From NCBI GenBank assembly GCA_003242685.1, contig QGVD01000121.1:1-5088 (forward strand): a stretch of DNA of 5,088 bases. Reading direction: 5' to 3'. Each line of letters begins with the position of its first letter. The stretch's first letter is position 1. The position numbers were made by a program, and so were the translations under genes. A model generated the notes under the pieces. It was given only the letters and a program-made list of their open reading frames with translations. It was not told the DNA's origin and did no database searches. This document shows positions 1-5,088 of this stretch, in pieces. The DNA comes from Pseudomonadota bacterium (GTDB lineage: Bacteria > Pseudomonadota > Gammaproteobacteria > Steroidobacterales > Steroidobacteraceae).

Positions 1-1200
1 GACGACGCCCGCGACGTCGCCCGACTCGATTCGCGCGAGCACGTCGGCACGCGCCGCGGCGCCGAGCGAACCGGTCAGGAGCGCGCACTCGACGCCGAGC
101 GGCGTGAGCCACGCCGAGAAGCTCGCGAAGTGCTGCTCGGCGAGGAGCTCCGTTGGCGCCATCACGGCCGCCTGGAAGCCCGCCGACGTCGCGACGAGCG
201 CCGCCGCGGCCGCGACGACGGTCTTGCCGGAGCCGACGTCGCCCTGCAGCAGCCGGTGCATCGGCCGCGTTTGCGCGAGGTCCGTGAGGATCTCGTCGAG
301 CGCCTTCCGCTGTGCGCGCGTGAGCGCGAACGGCAGCACGGCCTCGAAGCGCGGGAGCCGCGCGTCGACGTCCTCGATCGGCGGCGCTCGCTCGCCCTCG
401 GCGTCCTGGGACAGGCGCTTCAGGGAGAGCCGCTGCGCGATCAGCTCCTCGAGCGCGATCCGCCGCTGCCACGGGTGACGCCCGGCCGCAAGCGCGTCGA
501 AATCCGCGCCGGGCGGCGGCCGATGCAGCGACACGAGCGCGTCGGTCAGCGCGGGCCACCCCGCGGGCAGGAGCCCCGCGAGCGGGTCGGGCAAGGGATT
601 GCGCTCGACGATCGCGAGGGCCTGACCGACGATCTGCCGCAAGCGTTGCTGGCGCAGTCCCTCGGTCGACGGATAGATCGGCGTCATCGTCCGCTCCGCC
701 GGCTCGTCCTCCCGACCGATCGTGCGCCACTCGGGATGGATCATCTCGAGGCCCGTCGGGCCGCTCCGGACCTCGCCGAAGCAGCGGAGCCGCGTGCCGC
801 GGGCGAGCCGCTGCTGATGTCCCTGGTTGAAGTGGAAGAACCTGAGCGTCAGCGCGCCCGTGCGATCCGTGATCCGGCAGAGCAAGGACCTCCGCCGACG
901 GAACGCCACCTCGGTCAGCGCGACCGTGCCCTCGACGAGCACCTTGTCGCCCGGACGGACGCTTCCGAGCGGACGGATCTCCGTGCGGTCCTCGTAGCGC
1001 TGCGGCAGCAGCAGCAACGCGTCGCCGATCCGCTCGATGCCGAGGCGCTTGAGCTGCGCGGCGAGCGTCGCGCCGACACCGTGCAGCGTCGCGATCGGCC
1101 TCTCGAGCTCCTGCTCCGGCGTCCGCCGCGACGATGCCCGGCTCACCGCACCCACCGAAGCCGATGAAGCTCGACGGTGAGCGGCCGAGCCACCGCTCAT
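1..1200 (-). CDS. recG: ATP-dependent DNA helicase RecG, 5' part (truncated by left window edge)
   Basis: RecG is a superfamily 2 double-strand DNA translocase that remodels stalled replication forks and Holliday junctions in the cytoplasm. Reading from ATG at 1200 gives 400 uninterrupted codons to the window edge, against about 690-700 for full RecG. Residues about 36-75 match the N-terminal helical part (LHGVGATLAAQL, LLLLPQRYEDRT). About 84-158 form the OB-fold wedge domain that splits junction DNA (ending EMIHPEW). TPIYPSTEGL is at 173-182 and HRPPP at 226-230. The Q-motif region FALTRAQRKALDE lies at 291-303, Walker A GDVGSGKT at 320-327 and motif Ia APTELLAEQH at 348-357. The window ends before the DExH box. 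The start overlaps the ridA stop as ATGA, with no SD before it, so translation is probably coupled. Relative to E. coli RecG there are about 25 extra N-terminal residues rich in Ser, Ala and Arg. A GTG at 1146 is an alternative start. Family assignment is very secure; the exact start is not. Confidence 0.96.
   Translation of the reverse strand, partial: MSGGSAAHRRASSASVGAVSRASSRRTPEQELERPIATLHGVGATLAAQLKRLGIERIGDALLLLPQRYEDRTEIRPLGSVRPGDKVLVEGTVALTEVAFRRRRSLLCRITDRTGALTLRFFHFNQGHQQRLARGTRLRCFGEVRSGPTGLEMIHPEWRTIGREDEPAERTMTPIYPSTEGLRQQRLRQIVGQALAIVERNPLPDPLAGLLPAGWPALTDALVSLHRPPPGADFDALAAGRHPWQRRIALEELIAQRLSLKRLSQDAEGERAPPIEDVDARLPRFEAVLPFALTRAQRKALDEILTDLAQTRPMHRLLQGDVGSGKTVVAAAAALVATSAGFQAAVMAPTELLAEQHFASFSAWLTPLGVECALLTGSLGAAARADVLARIESGDVAGVV
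1141..1182 (-). repeat. 8-bp perfect inverted repeat in the recG 5' coding end
   Basis: GCTCACCG at 1141-1148 is matched by its exact reverse complement CGGTGAGC at 1175-1182, with a 26-nt spacer. In the recG transcript this could fold into a hairpin that encloses codons about 7-20 and buries the alternative GTG start at 1146-1144 in one arm. It falls in the non-conserved N-terminal extension. In DNA this GC-rich, 8-bp inverted repeats at such spacing are expected by chance several times in a window this size, so the structure is seen but a function is not supported. Confidence 0.3.
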
Positions 1201-1589
1201 CCGGCGAGCGCGAGGATCGCGTCCACCTCCACGGCCGCGCCCCGCGGCAGCGCCGCAACGCCGATCGCGGCCCGTGCCGGGTAAGGCTCCGCGAAATACT
1301 GCGCCATGATCTCGTTGACTGCCGGGAAGTGCGCGAGGTCCGTGAGATACACCGTGACCCGGACCGCGTCGGCGAGCGACCCGCCGCTTGCCTCGGCGAC
1401 CGCGGCGAGGTTCTCGAAGGCCTGCCGGATTTGCGCGCGAATGTCGCCGTCGACGAGCTCCATCGTCTTCGGATCGAGCGGGATCTGCCCCGACAGGAAC
1501 ACCATGCGGCCGGTCTTCACCGCCTGGCTGTACGTGCCGATCGCGGCGGGCGCCCGCGGCGTGGAGATGATTTCTCTTTCTTCTGCCAT
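1197..1589 (-). CDS. ridA: RidA family reactive enamine/imine deaminase
   Basis: RidA hydrolyses reactive enamine/imine intermediates such as 2-aminoacrylate, released by PLP enzymes like threonine/serine dehydratase, to 2-keto acids and ammonia. It protects PLP enzymes in the cytoplasm and works as a trimer. The 130-residue product matches the usual 126-130. It shows APAAIGTYSQAV (13-24), LSGQIP (32-37), TVYLTDL (79-85) and YPARAA (103-108). By alignment with the E. coli protein as I recall it, Tyr20, Arg106 and Glu121 correspond to active-site Tyr17, Arg105 and Glu120, so the protein looks catalytically competent. I chose ATG at 1589 over ATG at 1613: the later start has an SD at proper spacing, gives the family length, and avoids starting inside spoT. 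It lies 10 nt after the spoT stop, and its TGA overlaps the recG ATG. Its position between spoT and recG resembles Xanthomonas-type clusters. A RidA subfamily with another substrate cannot be excluded, but the Arg supports the RidA/archetypal group. Confidence 0.95.
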   Translation of the reverse strand: MAEEREIISTPRAPAAIGTYSQAVKTGRMVFLSGQIPLDPKTMELVDGDIRAQIRQAFENLAAVAEASGGSLADAVRVTVYLTDLAHFPAVNEIMAQYFAEPYPARAAIGVAALPRGAAVEVDAILALAG

Positions 1590-1590
1590 G

Positions 1591-1600
1591 CTCCGTCCTT
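1591..1600 (-). promoter_or_regulatory. ribosome binding site of ridA (decides start)
   Basis: On the minus strand AAGGA occupies 1600-1596, six bases before ATG at 1589, and a second GGAG follows at 1594-1591. The first A of AAGGA is the last base of the spoT TGA stop, so ribosomes ending spoT sit on the ridA initiation site. This favours the 1589 start over the in-frame ATG at 1613. Confidence 0.75.
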
Positions 1601-3759
1601 CACCCTGTCCCACGCGTCACGCGGACGACGCCGGGGATCGTGCGAATGCTGCGCAGCACGTGCGCGAGCTGCTTGCGGTCCTTGACCTTGAGCCTGAAAA
1701 GCAGCACGGACGAGTCGCCCTCGGTATCGACGCGCACGTGGTCGATGTTCGTATGCGTCGCGGAGATCTTGCCGGCGACCTCGGCGAGGAGCCCGACCCG
1801 GTCGAGCGTGCGAACCTGGATCTCGGACAGGAACTCGCCCTCGACGTTGTTCTTCCAGTTGACCGGAATCCACTTCGACGGCTGCTTCCGGTACTCGGCG
1901 AGATTGCCGCACGTGGTCCGGTGGATCACGATGCCGCGCCCGCTCGACATGAAGCCGATGATCTCGTCGCCCGGGATCGGATAGCAGCAGCGCGCATAGG
2001 TCACGACGAGCCCTTCGGTGCCGGCGATCTCGAGCGGCTTCCTCTTCTGCGCAAGCTCCGTGTCGTCGCCGTCGTGCTGCGCGAGCATGCCGGCGACGAC
2101 CGGCGCAAGCCGCTCGCCGAGCCCGAGCTGCTCGTAGAGCGTGCCCATGTCCTCGAGCCCGAGCTCGTGAAGGAGCGCGGCGACGCGCGCCTTCGGCAGC
2201 CGGCGCAGGCTGATCGAGTAAGGCCTGAGCGCCTGGCTCAGGAGCCTGCGGCCGAGCTCGCGCGCCTCGTCGCGCCGCAGGTTCTTCAGATACGCGCGGA
2301 TCGCGTTCCGCGCCTTCGCCGTCGCGACGAAGTTGACCCAGTTCGGATTCGGCCGCGCGCCCCGCGCCGTGATGATCTCGACCGTCTGGCCGTTGCCGAG
2401 CGGCGTCTTGAGGGGCACGAGGCGCCGATCGATCTTCGCCGCGACGCAGCGGTTGCCGACGTCCGTATGGACGGCGTACGCGAAGTCGACCGCCGTCGCG
2501 CCGCGCGGCAGCCGCATGATGTCGCCCTTCGGCGTGAACACGTACACCTTGTCGGGGAAGAGGTCGACCTTGACCGCCTCGAGGAACTCCTCCGAGTTCG
2601 CCGAGTGCTGCATCTCCATGAGCCCCGCGAGCCACTCGCGCGCGCGCTCCTCGGTGCTGTACGTGTGCTTGTCGACGGCCTTGTACTGCCAGTGCGCGGC
2701 GACGCCCCGCTCGGCGACCTTGTCCATCTCGTCGGTGCGGATCTGCACCTCGAGCGGCACGCCGTTCGGGCCGAACAGCGTCGTGTGCAGCGACTGGTAG
2801 CCGTTGACGCGCGGGATCGCGATGTAGTCCTTGAAGCGGCCCGGCATCGGCTTGTAGAGCTGATGCGCGAGGCCGAGCACGCGGTAACAGCTGTCGACGT
2901 CCGGAACGACGATGCGGATGCCGAACACGTCGACGATCTCCGAGAGATGCGCGTGCTTGCGCTGCATCTTCTTGTAGATGCTGTAAAGGTGCTTCTCGCG
3001 CCCCGTGACCCGCGCCTTGATGCCGTTCGCCGCGAGCTCGTCCTCGAAGCGGCTCTCGATCCGGCGGAGCGGCTGGCGCTGAGTGCCGCGTGCGCGGCGC
3101 AGCGCCCGCTCGAGCACGCGGTACCGGAAGGGGTAAAGCGTCTTGAAGCCGAGATCCTCGAGCTCGACCTTCAGGCTGTAGATACCGAGCCGGTTCGCGA
3201 TCGGCGCGTAGATCTCGAGCGTCTCGCGGGCGATGCGCCGCTGCTTCTCGCGCGGCAGCGCGCCGATCGTGCGCATGTTGTGCGTGCGGTCGGCGAGCTT
3301 CACCAGGATCACGCGCAGGTCCTGCACCATCGCGAGGAGCATCTTGCGGAAGCTCTCCGCCTGCGCCTCGGCGGCGCTGTCGAAGCGGAGCTGATCCAGC
3401 TTGCTGACGCCGTCGACGAGGAGCGCGACGTCATCGCCGAAGCGGGCCTTGATCTCGGCGAGCGTCGCGGGCGTGTCCTCGAGCACGTCGTGCAGGAGCG
3501 CGGCCTTGATCGAGCCCGCATCGAGGTTGAGACCCGCGAGGATCTGCGCGACCGCGATCGGATGGGAGATGTACGGCTCGCCGCTGCGGCGGTTCTGGCC
3601 TTCGTGCGCCTTCGCGGCGAAATCGTGGGCTTCGACGATCCCTTCGAGGTCTTCTTCGGGCAAATAGGCAGCGAGGCGGGTCAACAGCTCGCCGAAACCG
3701 TGGTCGTCAGCGCGGCGGACGACCGGAAGCCGTCTCTCGCGAATCGCGCCTCCTATCAT
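1600..3759 (-). CDS. spoT: bifunctional (p)ppGpp synthetase / guanosine-3',5'-bis(diphosphate) 3'-diphosphohydrolase (SpoT/Rel)
   Basis: This 719-residue long RSH protein transfers pyrophosphate from ATP to GDP/GTP to make (p)ppGpp and hydrolyses it again, setting the stringent response. Domains in order: HD hydrolase about 30-200 (SGEPYISHP 59-67, HDVLEDT 90-96, LADRTHNMRT 155-164); synthetase about 230-370 (GREKHLYSIYKKM 253-265, Asp277, YIAIP and NGYQSLH at 312-325, catalytic Glu337 in EVQIRT); TGS about 405-466 (VYVFTPKGDI, DFAYAVHTD); helical region; Cys-containing zinc-finger-like segment about 585-620 (Cys591, Cys592, His613, Cys617); ACT about 645-719. The RFKD motif at 308-311 is the RxKD form associated with bifunctional Rel/SpoT rather than monofunctional RelA, and the HD residues are intact, so both activities are expected. 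It has about 18 more N-terminal residues than E. coli SpoT. ATG at 3759 is the only ATG/GTG in the right place and has GAGGG seven bases upstream. It lies 41 nt after rpoZ. The name rel would be equally valid. Confidence 0.97.
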   Translation of the reverse strand: MIGGAIRERRLPVVRRADDHGFGELLTRLAAYLPEEDLEGIVEAHDFAAKAHEGQNRRSGEPYISHPIAVAQILAGLNLDAGSIKAALLHDVLEDTPATLAEIKARFGDDVALLVDGVSKLDQLRFDSAAEAQAESFRKMLLAMVQDLRVILVKLADRTHNMRTIGALPREKQRRIARETLEIYAPIANRLGIYSLKVELEDLGFKTLYPFRYRVLERALRRARGTQRQPLRRIESRFEDELAANGIKARVTGREKHLYSIYKKMQRKHAHLSEIVDVFGIRIVVPDVDSCYRVLGLAHQLYKPMPGRFKDYIAIPRVNGYQSLHTTLFGPNGVPLEVQIRTDEMDKVAERGVAAHWQYKAVDKHTYSTEERAREWLAGLMEMQHSANSEEFLEAVKVDLFPDKVYVFTPKGDIMRLPRGATAVDFAYAVHTDVGNRCVAAKIDRRLVPLKTPLGNGQTVEIITARGARPNPNWVNFVATAKARNAIRAYLKNLRRDEARELGRRLLSQALRPYSISLRRLPKARVAALLHELGLEDMGTLYEQLGLGERLAPVVAGMLAQHDGDDTELAQKRKPLEIAGTEGLVVTYARCCYPIPGDEIIGFMSSGRGIVIHRTTCGNLAEYRKQPSKWIPVNWKNNVEGEFLSEIQVRTLDRVGLLAEVAGKISATHTNIDHVRVDTEGDSSVLLFRLKVKDRKQLAHVLRSIRTIPGVVRVTRGTG

Positions 3760-3760
3760 C

Positions 3761-3776
3761 GGCGACCCTCATCGCC
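3761..3776 (-). promoter_or_regulatory. spoT ribosome binding site displayed in a small hairpin loop
   Basis: In the transcript, GGCGA (3776-3772) and TCGCC (3765-3761) are exact complements enclosing a six-base loop TGAGGG. The loop contains the spoT SD GAGGG (3770-3766), and the stem ends one base before the ATG at 3759. An upstream arm CATCGC (3796-3791) can instead pair with GCGATG (3775-3770), which overlaps the first stem arm and the start of the SD, so the two pairings exclude each other. The complementarities are seen directly. A regulatory role in spoT translation is inference, and such short stems are common in GC-rich DNA. Confidence 0.4.
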
Positions 3777-3800
3777 AGCCGCCCTGCTTCGCGATGCGCG

Positions 3801-4100
3801 TCACTCGGTGCCTGCGAGCGGCGGTCGCGGCGAAAGCAGGTCGTCCGGAATCAGCGCCGGGGGCGTCTTGTCGAGCTCGAGCAGGTCGTCGACCGGCTGA
3901 TCCCGCTCCTCGAGGATCCGGGTATCGATATAACCTTCCGCGATCTCGCGCAGCGCGACGACCGTCGGCTTGTCGTTCTCCCACTCGACCATCGGATGGG
4001 CGCCGTTCGCGAGCTGGCGCGCGCGCTTTGCGGCGACCAGCACGAGCTGGAACATGTTCGGCACGTGCCGCGTGCAATCCTCGACCGTGATTCGGGCCAT
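3801..4100 (-). CDS. rpoZ: DNA-directed RNA polymerase omega subunit
   Basis: Omega wraps the C-terminal tail of beta-prime, helping RNA polymerase assembly and stability. In proteobacteria its N-terminus forms part of ppGpp binding site 1 with beta-prime. The product is 99 residues (E. coli 91). It starts MARIT, continues with FQLVLVAAKRARQL (17-30) and ENDKPTVVALREI (41-53), both omega hallmarks, and ends in an acidic then Pro-rich tail (about 66-99) that varies between species. Ala2, Arg3 and Thr5 match the residues reported for ppGpp contact in E. coli omega, so ppGpp site 1 is probably present. The start is fixed by a consensus SD five bases upstream. It sits between gmk and spoT, the usual arrangement, with gaps of 52 and 41 nt, the widest in this cluster. 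Confidence 0.97.
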   Translation of the reverse strand: MARITVEDCTRHVPNMFQLVLVAAKRARQLANGAHPMVEWENDKPTVVALREIAEGYIDTRILEERDQPVDDLLELDKTPPALIPDDLLSPRPPLAGTE

Positions 4101-4105
4101 CTCTC

Positions 4106-4113
4106 ACCTCCTT
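4106..4113 (-). promoter_or_regulatory. consensus-strength ribosome binding site of rpoZ
   Basis: AAGGAGGT on the minus strand is a full eight-base match to the anti-SD of 16S rRNA, five bases before ATG at 4100. It is by far the strongest SD in the window, in line with omega needing independent, efficient translation rather than coupling to gmk. The rest of the 52-nt gmk-rpoZ gap (4101-4152) shows no convincing -35/-10 pair or terminator. Confidence 0.85.
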
Positions 4114-4152
4114 GAGGGACGGAACAGTGTACTCCAAGCGCGCGGCGCGGGA

Positions 4153-4839
4153 CTAAGGGACTTCCCGAGCCGCAGGCGCGGGCCGAGCGGTGCCGGGCGC
4201 GCTGCCGGCGTCCTCGAACACCTTCGCGACGCGTTCCGCGACGCCCGGCGCATCCGTGCGATGGCGCGCGCCGCCGCCCGTGACGATCTCGGCGAGCTCG
4301 TCGGCGGCGCGCTCCAGCTCGTCATTGACCACGACGTAGCCGAATTCGTTCCAGTGCATCATGTCGGCGACGGCGTCCCGGAGCCGCCGCGCGATGACCT
4401 CCGGCGGGTCGCTGCCGCGGTGCTTGAGCCGCGTCTCGAGCGCGGAGACGCACGGCGGCAGGATGAACACGGTGACCGCGTCCGGGGCCCGCTCGCGCAC
4501 CTGGCGCGCGCCCTGCCAGTCGATCTCGAGCAGCACCGACGCCCCGGACGCGAGCAGCGCGTCGACGTGCTCGCGCGACGTGCCGTACCAGTGGTCGAAC
4601 ACCTGCGCATGCTCGAGGAACTCGCCGCGCCGGACCATCTCGTCGAACCGCTCCGGGCTCACGAAGAAATAGTCGACGCCGTCGCGCTCGCCGGGCCGCG
4701 GCGGACGGGTCGTGTAAGACACGGAGAAACGCAGATTCGGCACACGCTCGAGCAACGCGCGAACGAGCGTGGTCTTGCCCGCGCCGGACGGCGCGGCGAG
4801 CACGATCAGACGTCCGCGTGCGTGACGACCTTCGCTCAT
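4153..4839 (-). CDS. gmk: guanylate kinase
   Basis: Gmk transfers phosphate from ATP to GMP (and dGMP), giving GDP/dGDP; it is an essential cytoplasmic step of purine nucleotide synthesis and salvage. The 228-residue product has the P-loop APSGAGKT at 16-23. The GMP-binding segment follows: SYTTRPPRPGE (41-51), Tyr57 in VDYFFV, Glu73 in GEFLEHA, WYGTSRE (84-90) and IDWQG (106-110). The lid comes next, with RLKHRGSD (137-144) and arginines in IARRLRDA (149-156), then the conserved YVVVND (168-173). It is about 20 residues longer than E. coli Gmk (207) because of an Ala/Pro-rich tail after about 208 that looks disordered. ATG at 4839 is two bases after the yicC stop and has GGAG five bases upstream, so translation is probably coupled to yicC. 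Neighbouring spoT uses the downstream products GDP and GTP. Confidence 0.97.
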   Translation of the reverse strand: MSEGRHARGRLIVLAAPSGAGKTTLVRALLERVPNLRFSVSYTTRPPRPGERDGVDYFFVSPERFDEMVRRGEFLEHAQVFDHWYGTSREHVDALLASGASVLLEIDWQGARQVRERAPDAVTVFILPPCVSALETRLKHRGSDPPEVIARRLRDAVADMMHWNEFGYVVVNDELERAADELAEIVTGGGARHRTDAPGVAERVAKVFEDAGSAPGTARPAPAAREVP

Positions 4840-4841
4840 CC

Positions 4842-5088
4842 CTACTCCAGGTTCTGGACCTGCTCACGCATCTGCTCGATCAGGACCTTGAGATCGACGG
4901 CCGTTCGCGTGAGCTCCTCGTCCTGCGCCTTCGACCCGAGCGTGTTCGCCTCGCGGTTCATCTCCTGCACGAGGAAGTCGAGCCGCCGGCCGATCGGCTC
5001 GCGGGCCTTAAAAACCCCCCGCGCCCGGCCGCCGGGGCGCCCGGGCCGACCCACCCCCCCCCTGACTCCAAACACTGCGGCGCCGAGC
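4842..5088 (-). CDS. yicC: YicC/YloC family endoribonuclease, C-terminal end (partial)
   Basis: YicC/YloC proteins (about 290 residues, DUF1732 at the C-terminus) have been described as endoribonucleases; E. coli YicC is linked to turnover of the small RNA RyhB. Only the last part is in the window. From about 5006 to the TAG at 4842 the match is clear: EPIGRRLDFLVQEMNREANT, then LGSK, ELTR and the family-signature end LKVLIEQMREQVQNLE. Upstream of about 5008 the frame stays open to the edge, but the translation (a run of Gly, Arg and Pro) does not look like YicC. E. coli YicC, as I remember it, has about 10 residues between the HV of its preceding helix and the equivalent of EPIGRR, whereas here about 20 intervene. 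That part is probably wrong sequence or a junction, so trust the coding call only for 4842 to about 5006. It is the gene upstream of gmk in many proteobacteria. Confidence 0.9.
   Translation of the reverse strand, partial: LGAAVFGVRGGVGRPGRPGGRARGVFKAREPIGRRLDFLVQEMNREANTLGSKAQDEELTRTAVDLKVLIEQMREQVQNLE
4845..4848 (-). promoter_or_regulatory. ribosome binding site of gmk inside the yicC end
   Basis: GGAG (minus strand 4848-4845) ends five bases before ATG at 4839 and overlaps the last codons of yicC, just before its TAG at 4844-4842. The two-base gap between stop and start, with the SD inside the upstream gene, suggests translational coupling of gmk to yicC. Confidence 0.7.
5008..5088. other. 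anomalous homopolymer- and GC-rich right end
   Basis: The last ~80 bases differ from the rest of the window. There are five A's (5010-5014), six C's (5015-5020) and nine C's (5054-5062), and 46 of the 48 bases from 5015 to 5062 are G or C. A near-palindrome, gcgcccgg (5021-5028) against ccggggcgc (5032-5040), lies inside. The YicC reading frame should continue through here but its homology stops at about 5008. I see it as probable low-quality or misassembled contig-end sequence. A real insertion or a divergent YicC linker are less likely alternatives. Confidence 0.6.

Noticed and set aside
130..1167. 345-codon open frame on the plus strand opposite recG
   Set aside because: Same cause: exact complement register with recG codons and an Arg-rich composition. 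The minus strand encodes a RecG with wedge, Walker A and motif Ia.
1590..1613. In-frame ATG at 1613 as the ridA start (138 residues)
   Set aside because: It lies inside spoT, lacks an SD, and adds eight residues absent from the family; ATG at 1589 has AAGGA six bases upstream and gives the normal length.
1517..2635. 372-codon minus-strand frame overlapping spoT and ridA
   Set aside because: Out-of-frame reading of spoT; low-complexity Arg/Ala translation and no family resemblance, while spoT itself is continuous across the region.
3707..3772. 21-codon minus-strand reading frame (ATG 3772, TGA 3709-3707) overlapping the spoT start, as a possible leader peptide
   Set aside because: It has no SD of its own, its ATG lies inside the spoT hairpin stem, and its composition is just an out-of-frame reading of spoT codons.
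1306..3900. 864-codon open frame on the plus strand opposite spoT
   Set aside because: Its codons are in exact reverse-complement register with spoT, so it stays open simply because spoT, in GC-rich DNA, lacks TTA, CTA and TCA codons. The product is Arg/Leu/Asp/Val-rich with no domain I recognise, and the minus strand encodes an intact SpoT.
4126..4154. Possible sigma-70 promoter in the gmk-rpoZ gap (TACACT at 4131-4126)
   Set aside because: TACACT matches the -10 consensus at four of six positions, but no -35-like hexamer lies 16-18 bases upstream (AGTCCC or TAGTCC there). Too weak to call.
1..5088. Mobile element, CRISPR array, tRNA/rRNA, riboswitch or intrinsic terminator
   Set aside because: Gaps between genes are at most 52 nt. 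I saw no direct repeat series, no transposase or integrase, no tRNA-like fold and no GC stem followed by a T run on either strand; the only T run (minus strand 5014-5010) is in the suspect end sequence.

Overview
The window is a high-GC stretch (roughly 70% G+C by eye) carrying one tightly packed gene cluster. Every recognisable gene lies on the minus strand. In the direction of transcription (right to left) the order is yicC (3' end only), gmk, rpoZ, spoT/rel, ridA, recG (5' part only). This is a conserved proteobacterial housekeeping cluster. The protein sequences (SpoT-type bifunctional Rel, omega starting MARIT, RecG) and the presence of ridA between spoT and recG suggest a high-GC gammaproteobacterium in the broad Xanthomonas/Pseudomonas direction rather than an enteric, where trmH sits in that slot. 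The lineage is an inference from synteny and remembered homologues, not from a search.

Layout: 5088-4842 is the C-terminal end of a YicC-family protein, and its first ~80 bases (5008-5088) look corrupted or unrelated. 4839-4153 is guanylate kinase, starting 2 nt after the yicC stop. A 52-nt gap holds a consensus-strength Shine-Dalgarno (SD) sequence, followed by rpoZ (4100-3801). A 41-nt gap holds a small hairpin that displays the spoT ribosome site in its loop, followed by the (p)ppGpp synthetase/hydrolase (3759-1600). After 10 nt comes ridA (1589-1197), whose stop overlaps the recG start as ATGA. recG runs off the left edge after 400 codons, just past helicase motif Ia. There is no gene-free stretch longer than 52 nt, and no RNA gene, mobile element, CRISPR array or clear terminator.

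The genes make functional sense together. Gmk makes GDP, the precursor of GTP, and GDP/GTP are the substrates for (p)ppGpp synthesis. SpoT/Rel makes and destroys (p)ppGpp. Omega carries the N-terminal residues that, in E. coli RNA polymerase, form part of ppGpp binding site 1. YicC (RNA turnover), RidA (removal of reactive enamines/imines) and RecG (fork and recombination repair) are passengers with general housekeeping roles.

I found no undescribed system. The points worth a second look are the anomalous right end, the spoT translation-initiation region (SD in a hairpin loop plus a second SD-like element inside the gene), and the non-conserved N-terminal extension of RecG.
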